Assembly (NCBI RefSeq): GCF_047948215.1
Contig: NC_134456.1
Span: 65,925,529 to 65,989,528 of the forward strand
Reading direction: 5' to 3'
Source of the DNA: Lycorma delicatula
Taxonomy: Eukaryota; Arthropoda; Insecta; Hemiptera; Fulgoridae
DNA: 64,000 nucleotides
The notes beneath the pieces were generated by a model that made no database searches, was not told the origin of the DNA, and worked only from the letters and a program-made list of their open reading frames with translations. A program made the translations under genes and the position numbers. Positions 50,994-63,586 of this stretch are shown one piece after another (the first letter of the stretch is position 1; every line of letters starts with the position of its first letter).

Positions 50994-52646
50994 ATGAATT
51001 TTTCTGAACAAACTAACGTGGCAGAGGGTGCACGTAAACACCCTCGTTTAGAAACCGCCGATTCGCCACAAGCGAAGAGGAAAAAAAGCAAGGAGAGTGA
51101 TAAGTTAAGAAAAGATGCTGATAAAATCAGTAAAGATTTAAGAAAAGCTTTGTTTGGAAATAATTTTCCCAAACCAAGATTTTTGATCATTACAAAAGAG
51201 AATGGTAACTTCCAAAAGGTAAGTCCATTCTTAATTGCTAGAGAGATTACAAATTGTGCTGGTGGTCCTGTCAAGGATATTCGTAAAACTTTTAATGGAT
51301 TGCATGTCGAAACCATCAACGACATGCAAAGCCAGAAAGTTTTGGCGTTGAAGAAGATCGGTGAATTTGCGGTTACGGTTCAACCGCATAGTACACTTAA
51401 TTCATCTAGAGGAGTTGTTGTTTGCCGTGATCTTCTTAACTGTACTGAAGAAGAAATAGTGCAGGAAATGTCTAGTCAGGGAGTGACACATTGTCGCAGA
51501 CTTTCTATGAGACGAAATGGTGAGATTCTTCCTTCGGCCTCTCATGTTTTGACATTCAATAGGCCAAGTCTTCCTGAAAAGGTACGAGCTGGCATCCATC
51601 GGCTTGATGTACGGGCATTTATTCCGCAGCCGATGAGATGTTTTAGATGTCAACGTTTCGGACACACTGCCGCTAGATGTGAAGCGCAGGAAATTTGTAT
51701 ATGCGGAATGAAGATTCATGAGGGTGATCCATGTAAAGACCCTCCAGTCTGCATTAATTGTAAAGGGCACCATAACTGTCGATCCAGGAACTGCCCAGTA
51801 TACAAATCAGAAACAGCCATTCAGGAGGTTAAAACGCTTCAAAAAGTCAGCTACCCTGAAGCGAAGAAGATTGTACACCTACGTACACCTAGACCATCGA
51901 CTTCATACGCAGAAGCAGCTACTGCTCCCCCCACACCTAAAATCAACGTGGAGCAGTTGCTTAATACGATGGCACCAAGTCTCGCGACAGTGATAGAAAG
52001 AATCATTGATTCCAAGATCGAGTCGACTCATCAGATACAACAAAGTAAACATGAGAAGGCTCAATCCCGGACTGACGTCGCCGACAGAAGACCCGTACCA
52101 GCGCAGTTTAAAAAACCGGCAAAATCATCGATTATAACTCCAGCAATAGACATAATGAAGAAAAATCTTGATTTATTCGACAAAGATCTAAAGATCACCC
52201 CGATGACGAGTCGTATAGCTAAGGATACTGTGACAAGAGTACAGGAAAAATCTGCGTCAACCAAAATGGAGGTGCAAGTAACTATCGAAAAAGCACCAGA
52301 CACAGACGATATTAAAACCGTACCTACAGAGGCCCCAAAAGCTCAGAGAACAACTGTGGCGAGAGCATCTGTATCAGCCGGCCCAAGCACAGCCTTAGAT
52401 ATCGAATCGAGTTCATCAGCCGCCGAAAGTGCATCGGTTGCAAGTTTAGACTCAATTGCAACGATGCTCACAGCACCATTGAAGCTTTCATCACCTGATG
52501 TAAGCCGGCGAACGTCATTGGCGTCAGAAAGAGAAGACGATGCCATGTCCGAAGCCTCAGACACTCTGTCGTCGGAAGTTGAGGCCGTTCGCAGAATGGA
52601 AAAGCGGTGTAAAAAAGGTTGGCCGAAAGGAAAGCCTAGAAAGTAA
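50994..52646 (+). CDS. ORF1 gag-like protein of an I-clade-like LINE
   Basis: A 550-residue frame without stops. Residues 1-60 are basic, with a nuclear-localisation-like KRKKSK (about 28-33). Residues 60-210 form the RNA-binding pre-C2HC-type region common to I/Jockey gags (FLIITKENG, LALKKIGEFAVTV, SASHVLTFNRPSLP). Three Cys/His knuckles follow: CFRCQRFGHTAARC at about 216-229, an irregular CICGMKIHEGDPC, and CINCKGHHNCRSRNC at about 252-266. The last third is low-complexity, rich in Ser/Ala/Thr, and ends in a basic KKGWPKGKPRK. It would bind the element RNA into a ribonucleoprotein. Intact length suggests recent origin. A decayed homologue lies at 33.4-33.7 kb. Confidence 0.85.
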   Translation: MNFSEQTNVAEGARKHPRLETADSPQAKRKKSKESDKLRKDADKISKDLRKALFGNNFPKPRFLIITKENGNFQKVSPFLIAREITNCAGGPVKDIRKTFNGLHVETINDMQSQKVLALKKIGEFAVTVQPHSTLNSSRGVVVCRDLLNCTEEEIVQEMSSQGVTHCRRLSMRRNGEILPSASHVLTFNRPSLPEKVRAGIHRLDVRAFIPQPMRCFRCQRFGHTAARCEAQEICICGMKIHEGDPCKDPPVCINCKGHHNCRSRNCPVYKSETAIQEVKTLQKVSYPEAKKIVHLRTPRPSTSYAEAATAPPTPKINVEQLLNTMAPSLATVIERIIDSKIESTHQIQQSKHEKAQSRTDVADRRPVPAQFKKPAKSSIITPAIDIMKKNLDLFDKDLKITPMTSRIAKDTVTRVQEKSASTKMEVQVTIEKAPDTDDIKTVPTEAPKAQRTTVARASVSAGPSTALDIESSSSAAESASVASLDSIATMLTAPLKLSSPDVSRRTSLASEREDDAMSEASDTLSSEVEAVRRMEKRCKKGWPKGKPRK

Positions 52647-53204
<558 letters not shown>

Positions 53205-54309
53205 GTAGAAGAACAACAGCCTACCTTAAAAATGATTAAAAATAGATTTATTTTTATAGGTTTTAGACTCTTTGAGTAATTGCATCACAATTTGCTAGTA
53301 AATAAATTCATTAATCCCACATAATTCATCTACTTTTACTTAATGAAGCATTAAAAAATAAATAACTTACAGCTTATAATAAAAAGAGTATTCATCTCCG
53401 TTTAAGGCATTATTATTACATTTAATAATAAATTTATATCATAAAATTAAAATAAAATGATTTATTATATAATACGAAATAGAAAAAAACTTTATAATGG
53501 AAAAAATAAATAAAAGTATATATATATATATTCTAGTATTGCACAGACGCACATATATATATATGAGTGTGCGTGCGTGTGTGTAGGCTGTATACTTGTA
53601 TGTAGGAAGATTAGTATTAGTGTAAGGAAATGATTAAAAGTACGCTACAACCTTCACCTACCTGCAACAAATTAATTATATTTACCATTTATAGGATTAA
53701 CTGTAGTAATAAAAATTTATTAAAATAGAAATTAATTTTTATCCTCCAGTGAAATAAAATAATATCATCGTAACAAATATTTATGTAATTGCTTTATTAT
53801 AACATGGCACAACAAATAATAATAGTGTATTTTACGTTATTACTGTTGTAAAAGAACGTGTACCCATTTTATTCAATTAATTGCCCAAATATGTATGCGT
53901 GGACGTGCGTGTGTAAGTATAAATTGGTTTGTTTAAATCCAATTTTATTTCTTAGATAAACGATTGCTTTACTATTATTATTATTTGCGAAACCTGTACT
54001 TAAAATAAATGATGAACACCAGGCTGTGGATAAGAAGCTATATTATTATCAGTGATCGGCTGTTGCGAAAGAATTCTAGTGATGCTTGTTTATAATCTAT
54101 ATTTAAACACAAATGGAGATATTATTACAGTTATTTTCATTTAATATCCATTTACTATTTATCACATCAGTCATAAGAATTTATGAACTTCTCCACACTA
54201 AGGCTGATTAGTCTAAAGCCGGACAACATAAACTACCAAACAGTTGAGTTACATATTGTTGTAAAGTTAAACGAGCTTTTCTAAAATAAACGAATTCTAT
54301 AAATTCTAT
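53205..54309. other. AT-rich DNA without a recognised gene
   Basis: No supported gene. Small (TA)n and (TG)n runs lie at about 53518-53585. Confidence 0.6.
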
Positions 54310-54339
54310 AAATGATATTCGTCTAGACGAATATCATTT
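54310..54339. repeat. 30-bp perfect palindrome
   Basis: Reads the same on both strands with no loop, centred between 54324 and 54325 (core GTCTAGAC). It lies at the point where the recognisable Helitron helicase sequence begins, so it may mark a rearrangement junction. Confidence 0.8.
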
Positions 54340-54342
54340 CCT

Positions 54343-55039
54343 GTTAATTTTTGTAATTTAGTAACATCGAAAGAAGAACTGATCGAAAAAGTATTTCCTG
54401 ATATTCAAATTAATAATAGAAATCACGATCGGCTCAGTAAACGAGCTATCCTTGCCGCAAAGAATAAATATGTCTACCAACTTAATAATGTTATTCAATC
54501 CAGCATTCAAAGTGAGGAAATTAATTCGATAGACACCGTTGTGGTAGCAGATGAAGTAGTTAATTATCCAACGGAATTTTTAAACTCACTTGATCTGCCA
54601 GGGATGCCACCACACATATTAAAATTGAAAAAAAGGTGTGCCAATTATCCTGTTGCGGAATATTAATCAGCCAAAACTCTGCAACGGCACGCGACTTGCA
54701 GTTAAGAAATTGATGAATAACGTAGTGGAAGCAACGATTTTAACGGGGCCATTCAAAGGTGAAGATGTCCTCATTCATCGAATACCCATGATCCCGACCG
54801 ATACACCATTTCAATTTAAAAGATTGCAATTCCCAATTCGATTGGCATTTGCAATCAAAATCAATAAAGCTCAAGGTCAATCTTTAGAATTGTGTGGTTT
54901 AGATTTAGATGCGGATTGCTTCTCACATGGACAACTGTATGTGCGTGTTCCCGAGTTGGCAAACCAGATAGCCTTTATATCTACGCAGACAGCGGAAAAA
55001 CAAACAAATATTGTATATCCACAAGTATTGCAAAATTAA
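54343..55039 (+). pseudogene. Helitron helicase C-terminus, frameshifted
   Basis: Three frame segments give the C-terminal part of a Helitron Pif1-type helicase: NFCNLVTSKEELIEKVFP, RAILAAKNKYVYQLN and NYPTEFLNSLDLPGMPPH. After a frameshift in an A-rich run near 54630 come PIILLRNINQPKLCNGTRL, RIPMIPTDTPFQFKRLQFP, the INKAQGQSL motif near the helicase end, and CGLDL..DCFSHGQLYV. A second shift near 54940 follows (the usual CSRVGKP motif is in another frame, 54943-54975), and the end is NIVYPQVLQN. The Rep nuclease and the helicase ATP-binding part are missing. It is a dead 5'-truncated autonomous Helitron. Confidence 0.85.
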
Positions 55040-55099
55040 ACTTCTATGAGACGTATGCTTTGTTTTGTTTCTCATTTCTCATCCATGCAACCACAATGT

Positions 55100-55130
55100 G
55101 CCACAGCGAAGCGTGGCGGGTACAGCTAGT
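55100..55130 (+). mobile_element. Helitron 3' terminus
   Basis: Hairpin GCCAC-AGCGAAGC-GTGGC (55100-55117), then GGGTACAG and CTAG (55126-55129) with host T at 55130. This is the standard Helitron terminus: a GC-rich hairpin about 10 bases from CTRR, with insertion before T. It closes the helicase remnant, which ends about 90 bases upstream. Confidence 0.85.
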
Positions 55131-55252
55131 ATATATATATAAAATATAAGGCAAACATCATGAGGAAGGGAGCTGAATCGATAAGATGTAGTTTTCGATC
55201 CGAATGATTTTGACTATCGATTCTGTATGAGTATATCAGGTGAGTAGATCAT
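55131..55252. other. AT-rich spacer
   Basis: A short (TA)n run directly after the Helitron end, then unassigned sequence. Confidence 0.5.
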
Positions 55253-55316
55253 TCATGCTTATCATCCTCTGAAGTAATACCTTACGGTGGTTCTGGAGGA
55301 TAAACAGAAAAAAACG
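55253..55316 (+). mobile_element. SINE 3' end fragment
   Basis: ATGCTTATCATCCTCTGAAG, TAATACCTTACGGTGG, a TTCTGGAGGATAAACAG motif and an A-rich tail. Same 3' end as the 5.4-kb SINE; the head is absent. Confidence 0.65.
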
Positions 55317-56910
55317 TGAAAAATCAGATGGCTGTTGAAGCGGATTTTAATATAACTAGTGTACATTTATGAATGCAGAGATCATCTGATTTAGTTATAA
55401 ATAAAAAAAAAGAAAACCAAAAATTAATCTGAAATTAAACAAAACAATTCAATGTTTTTGATTCGTTCATAATTAACAGTATTGGAGAATACAATCGGCA
55501 CGTTTTATGATTGAATCTGTGAGATTTGTACAGAGAGATGTTACTATGTTAACCAGGTTTCAACCTTTCGATTTGCTGCAGTAAAATCATCATGTCTGCC
55601 AAATGAATTAAAAAAAAAGAAAAAAGTCAATTGCTACTTTGTCATCGTTGTTCTTTAATCTGACTAAAGAGTAGAAAATAAAAAGAAATTAAAATATATT
55701 TTTCTTAAAAAGAAAAAACAAACAAAACAATTCGTACTAAAAAGTAAAAATAGTTTTTTTAAGAAACTTACTTTTAAAAAATGTTATATTTATGCATGAC
55801 TAAAAAGAAAAGCGAGGGGGCGCGTTCTGATATACAACCAATTTTTAATTAAAGCTTATAATTAGGTGTCGCTTTTTAATTCTGTTTTGATTTCTTTTGT
55901 TATCTTGAAGGAAAGCGTAATTTTAAAACGACTTTTTAAATGTTTTTTCAAAATCAAACACTAAATAACACTCAAGCAAAATAGGAAATTTTTTTATGTG
56001 TAATGTTTATTATTTTTAATTGTAAAAAAATGATGTAATAACTGACTATTTTCCATAAAGCAAAACGCAATAAAATTATATAAAAATCGTGTAAAATATA
56101 TTTGAGAAATAAATTTTTGTGATTTAACATTTTAAAAAAAATACCGAGTAATAATACTTTTCAAAAAAACTATAAAAATTGCTTATAGATGCTACAAACA
56201 TGCCCAAAAATATAATATTCTTTGTACTATGTTAATATTTATCATACATTTAAAGTTCGCGAAATTTAACTAAGGAGATTTTGAAATATAGTATTCGTTC
56301 CTTTTATTCAAATATGTTAGTGTTTATAATCAACTTAGGTTGTTTAGTTTTTTTTTATTGTGAAAATTTACTTTGTGCTTTTAATGTATTACACAACATA
56401 GAGGGATCAACATTATATCACGTTTTCAGTGATATAACTTGGAGAAATGTTGTTACAAGCGATGTGCATTTAATTAAAGTACATAAAAAAATTAATTGAA
56501 TTACTTTGTTCCAAAATATAGAATATTTTACCATCTTATCTCATTAAAAGGGACGTATTGTAATATCCAATATTCATTTTATGCCTAGATATATGATATG
56601 AAATAACACCAATCAATAAATTTGTATAGAGTGTCCAAGCCGAATTGGTACAGATCTGATGAACGGCATAGCTGTATATCTTGCTGCCTAACGAGCACGG
56701 GTTTATAATACTACCCGATTAAAGACGGTACAAATTCGGTACTATTGTTTATTCCAATCAATAAACAAATTCACGTCTTATGTTTATTAGTTACTTGTTT
56801 AATCATGAGTTTGTATATTATTAACTTAATTTATTTCTTTATTAGATACTGAAATAGATATGTTATGCAGACTTGGCTGTTACTATTTACTGTCTTACTG
56901 GCTGTTTACT
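55317..56910. other. AT-rich DNA without a recognised gene
   Basis: Nothing is supported. A 72-codon frame at 56281-56499 has no motif. The patch at about 56630-56740 is slightly GC-richer but unassigned. Confidence 0.55.
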
Positions 56911-57230
56911 GGTCTTTCTTTTTCCTATTTAGCCTCCGGTAATTACCTAATAATAATAATAGCTTCCGGAAATAATAATTCAAAAGATGAATGAGGATGA
57001 TATGTATGAGTGTAAATGAAGTGTAATCTTGAACAGTCTCAGTTCGACCGTTCCTGAGATGTGTGGTTAATTGAAACCCAACCACCAAATAAATACCTGT
57101 ATCCACGATCTAGTATTCAAATCCGTGTAAAAATAACTGACTTTACTAGGACTTGAAAGCTGGAACTCTAGACTTTCAAATCAGCTGATTTGGGAAGACG
57201 CGTTTACCACTAGACCAAGCCGGTGGGTTA
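56911..57230 (-). mobile_element. tRNA-derived SINE, copy A
   Basis: Read on the minus strand: AACCCACCGGCTTGGTCTAG (A-box-like) at 57230 downwards, a GCTGATTTGAAAGTC stretch, a diverged B-box region (TTTCAAGTCCTAG), GGTTGGGTTTCAATTAACC, and TCATACATATCATCC. The end is GGAGGCTAAATAG with AAAAAGAAAGA near 56915. It contains a small AATAAT expansion near 56948. Confidence 0.8.
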
Positions 57231-57243
57231 GTGTTTAGGTCTT
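57231..57243. repeat. 13-bp target-site duplication, left copy
   Basis: GTGTTTAGGTCTT here and again at 57550-57562 borders SINE copy B exactly. Confidence 0.75.
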
Positions 57244-57549
57244 TTACATCTTTCTTTTTCTTGATTTAGTCTCCGGTAACTACCGTTCAGATAATACTTC
57301 AGAGGATGAATGAGGATGATATGTATGAGTGTAAATGAAGTGTAGTCTTGTACAGTCTCAGTTCGACCATTCCTGAGATGTGTGGTTAATTGAAACCCAA
57401 CTACCAAAGAACACCGGTATCCACGATCTAGTATTCAAATTCGTGTACAAATAACTGACTTTACTAGGACTTGAACAGTGGAACTCTCGACTTCCAAATC
57501 AGCTGAATTTGGGAAGACGCGTTCACCACTAGACCAACCCGGTGGGTTA
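57244..57549 (-). mobile_element. tRNA-derived SINE, copy B
   Basis: Minus-strand SINE of 306 bases, almost identical in body to copy A (shared GATGAATGAGGATGATATG, then GGTTGGGTTTCAATTAACC). The 3' end is GGAGACTAAATCAAG with AAAAAGAAAGATG. It is flanked by a 13-bp target duplication, so it is a complete insertion made by LINE machinery directly next to the 5' end of copy A. Confidence 0.85.
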
Positions 57550-57562
57550 GTGTTTAGGTCTT
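57550..57562. repeat. 13-bp target-site duplication, right copy
   Basis: Second GTGTTTAGGTCTT directly after the 5' end of SINE copy B. Confidence 0.75.
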
Positions 57563-57752
57563 AATATATTTATTATAACTCTTATATTAACTCTTGGACT
57601 ATGTTTGTACGGATTCATTGTACGGAACCTTCCAGTCAAATTTTGAAGCACTTCCGTTAATCCATTTGCTCTGAAATTTTGCATACAAGTTTTCTCCTGA
57701 TGACGACACATTTTAGCAACATTTTCAACTCGCTAAGATGCGTTAATTAGTG

Positions 57753-59068
57753 AAAAAAATGCCCTTTGAACTTACGCAACCTCGTTTATATGCATATTTT
57801 CTTAGTGAAAGATAACCTAGCCTGTTTCATTAAGTCTGGATATAAAATTTGCGACCAAAGTTTTGGGAAAATTTACTACTTTTTATCCGGACCCAAATTT
57901 TCGGACGAAAATAGGAAATACCTCGTAAACGGTCGGTCCTAGAGCTCTGAAACATTTTTTTGACCCGCTGCACGCTAACCCCATCCGCTCCCATTGGTAC
58001 CCGTCGGATGAAAATATTTTCAAGTGCCCCGGGTGGGCGTTCGTAAATTGGGGTGGTGGTGCGATGAGGTCCACCGTTATATCTCGGCAACTGCTCATTC
58101 GATTTTCACGAATTAAACGGCGTATGTATCGGTAGGTCAAGCGCTACCTGATTAACGCATCGGGTACACTCTTGATCGACCGGATCTTAGTTATCCGGAA
58201 ATAAATTCGTTGCCCCACTCTTTAGGCCATTCATCAAGCATATGAAAAGATTGGCAAACACATAATTTTTTTAATTTGAAGCTGTCTTTTACATAATCTT
58301 ACATATCACCATCAAAGTTTGTTTGTCAAATCCATTCTGAGATACTATTCTAAAATTATTTTTTACTTTTTAGTGCGTTTAATTTAAGAGTGGTGTTTTA
58401 AAATTTATTTTTTTACATATTTTTTATTTTCTAAATTTTAGTGCATTTAATATAAGAGTACTTTTTATTAAGTTTTTTATATATTTTTTATTTTTTACTT
58501 TTTAGTCTTCATAAGATTATACTTTACAGCTGTGTTAGCGCGCAGGTTTGAACGCATTTAGCGAAAGATCGGATCGGTACGTTTTACGGTGGTTGAGTGC
58601 AATCAAAATATACGGCTAAACGATTTAATTTCTGGATAACCAAGATCCGGTCGATCAAGAGTGTACCCGATTCGTTAAACAGTTAGCGCTTGATCTACTG
58701 ATATATACGCCGTTGGAATCGTGAAAATCGGATGAGCGGTTGCCAAAATATTATGGTGGCACCCCATCGCACCCCTTCCCCAATTCCCAAACGGAGGGAC
58801 TTCAAGTGCCCCTGGGAGCGGATGTGGTTAGTGTGAATCGGGTTGAAAAACTTTTCACAGTGATAGGACCGACCGTTTTCGAGATATTTGAGATTTTCTT
58901 CCGAAAATTCGGATCCGCTTAAAAAGTACTAAATTTTCCCAAAACTTCGGTCGCGAATTTTAGATCCAAATTTACCGAAACACTCTAGTTATCTTTCATT
59001 TAGAAAATTTCATTCACTAAGAAAAAATGCATGTAAACGAGGTTGCATAAGTTTAAGGGGAATTTTTT
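57753..59068. mobile_element. fold-back element with ~450-bp inverted arms
   Basis: The left arm (57753-58209) and right arm (about 58621-59068) are inverted copies with roughly 75-80% identity by eye. Examples are ACGCAACCTCGTTTATATGC against GCATGTAAACGAGGTTGCAT, and ACACTCTTGATCGACCGGATC against GATCCGGTCGATCAAGAGTGT. The 410-base spacer is AT-rich with imperfect repeats of TTTTTAGTGC.TTTAAT. No transposase is encoded; small frames in the arms are not conserved between them. It looks like a MITE or fold-back transposon with very long terminal inverted repeats. The superfamily is unknown and no clear target duplication was seen. Confidence 0.7.
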
Positions 59069-62000
59069 AAATATTATTCTTATAATATAATAAAATCATA
59101 TTATAATATATAAAATAATTTTTATATTAAAATAATTATAATATATAAAAAAATCATATACTTTTCAAGCTACAATGAAAATGTTGGAAAATGGTGATCG
59201 CACCGATGCATGTGCCCGCGCGTGTATTTTTCAACACACTTCTCAAATGAAAAGATATACATGAAGATCGTTCTTATCATTTGATTGTTTTCATGATATT
59301 TTTTTGTTCGTTAATTCTCTAAATATTTGTAACTTCCCACATTGTGATATTACCTTTTGTGTACAGTATTATTTATTATCTTAATTCTTATCTCTTTTTT
59401 TTACTATCAAATTAGTTCATTGTAATAATTAATAACAATAAGATTCATTGATCCGACTCTATTACTGCTAAATGTAGTTATTCTTTCATGCAATTTTCTA
59501 GTACTCAGAGCCAAATAATTTTTTCATATTATTCAAAATTCCTTATAATTGGTTTTTTTTTGGTATTTTTGGCTTCGTTCACAAGAAAAAAATATCTTTA
59601 TTAAATCTTATCATTTTTATTTTTTTCTATTTGGATTGTTATTTTACAGAATATAATATTTGTATATTAAGCAAGTGCTTTGTTTAATTATTTTATTAAT
59701 TAGACGAGTTAATAAAGTTTGAAATAAATAAATTGAAGACAAGCATATATTTTTTTGAAAAATTTTGTAAAATGAAATATATAAGCCATATCATTAAATT
59801 TAAACGGTTAGTAATTCTATTAGAAAAAAAGCAGAAATAAAACCTGTATGTGGATGTTATTTATTTTGGATAGTTCCTAAATATTTTCGATGTTGGATAT
59901 TGTAAGATATAGATAGTTAAGGTTGAAAAATAATCTTCTCTTAAATCATTTGGGCTCTACATATTCTTCACTAATATATACAATAAGATGTTTTTTCACA
60001 TTTTTTTAACAAATTTTCTTCCAAATGTATTGCCATTCATATGAGTTGGATAATCTTTAAACTACCCAAATGTAATAAAGGCTTGGTCTACAGGTAATTT
60101 CCTGGATTTACATAAACGAGTATTGACATCTTATAACTTTTACTGATATTAATTCATGTGTCATTTACAAATGATCATCACAGTTTAAATTAGGAAAACT
60201 TCAAATACGGAAAACATTGGTTAAAACTACGATGATAAAAAGTTTAATACTACGAAAATAATAAAAAAAAATTATTTACTTTTATTTCCTTATGTTCTCA
60301 AATTTAAAAAAATTGCTTTTAAATATTACGTTGTACAGCCATTGACGTACTATTTATGTAATAATTTATTTAGTTAAATTAGACAATTAACTCCTTTTAT
60401 TATTATAAATTATCCTTTATTTAAATTTTTCTATTTTTTTTAAAATTTTAAAATATTTTTTGTCTGATTGTGGCATTGTAACTCAAAAACGGTCACACCG
60501 ATTACCATGATCAAGCCGAAAATTTTTTAAGGATGCCAAATAATATTAAATCGCTATAATATTTTAGGATGATGACAGATACTAATAAATAGATATCTTA
60601 TATTTTAGAGATTATAAGTTGTTACATGTTTCGCGTACTAAGGTTATCGACTGAAGTTGTTCTACCTAAATTTTATTAAAATAAATAATACTTATACTTA
60701 TTTTTAAATGTAAACAAATTTTGGATGGATTTATTAAGTATTCGTGTGAGAGAGGTTTAACTATGGCATAATGACTTGTAGCTCGAGTCGAGAACTGGGG
60801 TGAGGTTGTAAGATCGCCCGCTTGACCTCAGTTGTGAAAGTGATGAACACATATGATATGGAGCACACTTCACCTAGCTATGATCTGGGTAAATTGACCG
60901 ACCGCCTCACTTGTAATACTAAAACTACACGTTCCCGATGTAAAATGTGTTCTCTTTCGTAATATCTCTTAAATATTTTAATTATAATTTATATCCTTAA
61001 CGAGTAAAGATGCTTACTGGTTATAATCTTTCATTATTTATTCTGCTAGATTACGTAAGATGCGCTTAAGATAACTGTCTCGGTAATTTATTAATTTTTT
61101 ATATATGGCTTTATTTCATTTCCAGTTGTTTTAAATTAAAAAAAAACTTTACCTAAATAAATCCTTTTGTTTTTTTACTAATTTTTTTTATTAAAGTTTA
61201 AATAGCATGACACCGAATCTTATCCTATTTAAAAATGTTGTGAATATTCTCTTTTCTATTAAATTATTATTTTCGAGGTAAATTTATTTTCTAAAAAGCG
61301 TTGCATCTCATTACAGTTGAAATGGACTTACATGACAAAAAAAAACCTGGAAAAAGTTAAGCAATTAAAATATATTTATATGATATTGAAATACATATGT
61401 TAATTTTTAACCATTACGTGTCAGCTAAACTATGTATAATAATTAAATACTATAATAGCGACCAATAGTTATGGCGTTTTATTGTAAATTCTACTTAAAA
61501 CCACCTGATTTTAAAAACAATTTAATACTCTTAATGTTTTATTTGAATCAATTTTACTAAACAGTTATTGAAATTTAGTTTTATAGAAGTAAAATTGTGA
61601 CAGATTGTCTTAACAATGTAATTAATTCATTGGGCCAATGTTGGCTGGCTGATATTTTGAAATTCATTTTAGAAAAAAACAACCTGTGAAATTTCCTTGA
61701 ATATTTTATTACTCTCTCCTTTTATTACTTATTATCATTACTTTATTACTTTTTTAAATAAAAATAATTGAAAAAAAACTTGTATTATGTCTTGTGCTTG
61801 TCTGTGTGCGAGAAGAATTATTTAGTTCTCGAACATTTTAAGTCTTATAAAAATTCAAGCTCTGATCCTTCGGATTAAAGTTGCTATAATCTAAAATAAG
61901 GCTTTTAATATGTCACAGAGTTTAAGAAATTAAAATTTTCACTACGGGAAACAAAATAATAATTTCACGACTTGGTTTACCGGGTAAACCATGTCTATTT

Positions 62001-62675
62001 ATAATAAAATAACATAAAATTTATTTACAACTTAACTATTATATTATTTATCTATTTATAATTTTTATAAACGTGAATCAGAATGTATTAATTAAATATT
62101 AATTCATAAATGAAAATCTTTAACAATTTTTTTAAAACAGTTTTTCAGTAAGAAAATTTCTTAACAATAAAACGAGATGAAAGGATTGCGAAAAACGAAA
62201 GGTGTGCAATTAATTATGGATGTTTAACATTTTTCATTCGCTTTACATACAAGTATTCCGTGATTACAAATTAAACGAATCCTCAATATTTGTTTTTTCA
62301 TTTGCTTTATTGATCAATTTATGCAACTACCTCTTTTGCTACTAAATAGAAATAAGTTGTACAATGAACTATTTTCAGCAGAAATTGGTACATTAATTTG
62401 TTGTTTGACAATATGTGTTAGTTTATTATAAAAAACATAATGCGATGCATAAAAAACATATGAGATACACGTGTCACTAGTTAGTGTTTACTTTCTCTGA
62501 CAATAATGATGTTGATTATACAGCCAATCTCTATGAAGAACAGAATGATGATGCTATTTGTGAAGCTGAGTATCCTGTGCATTATATGTTGTGGGATGAC
62601 TGATATGCAGCAAATATGTTTGGCTTAGTGGTGAAGAATTAATGGCAAACATTCATCCTTTACACTACTATCTAA
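59069..62675. other. AT-rich DNA without a recognised gene
   Basis: No supported gene. A GC-richer block at about 60765-60935 (GTCGAGAACTGGGGTGAGG, GATCGCCCGCTTGACC) is distinctive but matches nothing I know. Confidence 0.55.
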
Positions 62676-62677
62676 GA

Positions 62678-62978
62678 AGCAGTTACTTAACTGTATGTTT
62701 TTATTTATTAATGTATATATATACATTAATAACTATTTTATATATTATATAATTATTATATATATATATATATATATAATAATAATTTTAAATATATATA
62801 CACTTAACTTAAATATATGTACACTTAACGTTTATATAATGTTCACATGTACACATAACGTTGTATATATAACGTATAAATATATATAACGTTTAAAGGT
62901 TACTTATACATGTTAGACCTTAAATGTTAAACATGTTAAACCTTAAACCAATATGATCATCTTTAGTGGCGTAAAGTC
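62678..62978. repeat. local direct repeat, first copy
   Basis: Starts GCAGTTACTTAACTGTATG with TTTTTATTTATTAATG, includes CACATAACGTT units and TTTAAAGGT.ACT, and ends CTTAAACCAATATGATCATC, TTTAGTGGCGTAAAGTC. The second copy at 63587-63726 shares both ends but lacks about 150 bases of TA-rich middle. Confidence 0.65.
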
Positions 62979-63586
62979 AAGAATGAATGTTTAGCATTCA
63001 TTCTTTACTACTATTGGTAACCACTTTATTCCTTACTTTTCTTAGTAGGTTTGGCGTGAGGTGGTTCATGGAATGATATTTTAGTGAGTGGTTTGTATCT
63101 CGTATTAGGTCTCGAATTAGTCTCGTGTCAGGTTGTGTGGTTAAAGTTCCTGATATACATACACCACTATTTCAATATATTTTAAAATTACACTTGTTGA
63201 TAGTGTGTGTACTGAAAATTGTTTTTTTTTTTTGAGATTTAAGTAATATCTAATCATCGGTAAGTCGGTGATGTATGTTTTTATTTGAAATTTTCGTATT
63301 GGAACAGTACTTTTCCTAAACAAAAATATGGCTCTAAAACTGGAGTACAAAAATAAATTTTTCGTATATACTTGGTTTATTAAAAAGAAATTTAGATGTC
63401 AACCCCTCAGAATTTAAAAAACAAGTATTATTCTGTGATTTGGGTATGATTCTAATCTGAATGAATCTGAATTTCAAGGTAATACAAATATTTATGTATA
63501 TACATAATTATAATAAATAAATTTGTAATAAAAGTACTTTTTAAGTATGAAACTGAAACAAACTGTAATATATTATTTGTAACTAT
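62979..63586. other. AT-rich DNA between the direct repeats
   Basis: No supported gene. Includes the short inverted words GAATGAATG and CATTCATTC at about 62991-63004. Confidence 0.5.

Noticed and set aside
57830..58140. Two overlapping 85-codon frames in the fold-back arm as transposase remnants
   Set aside because: The corresponding frame is not conserved in the other arm, and no transposase motif is present.
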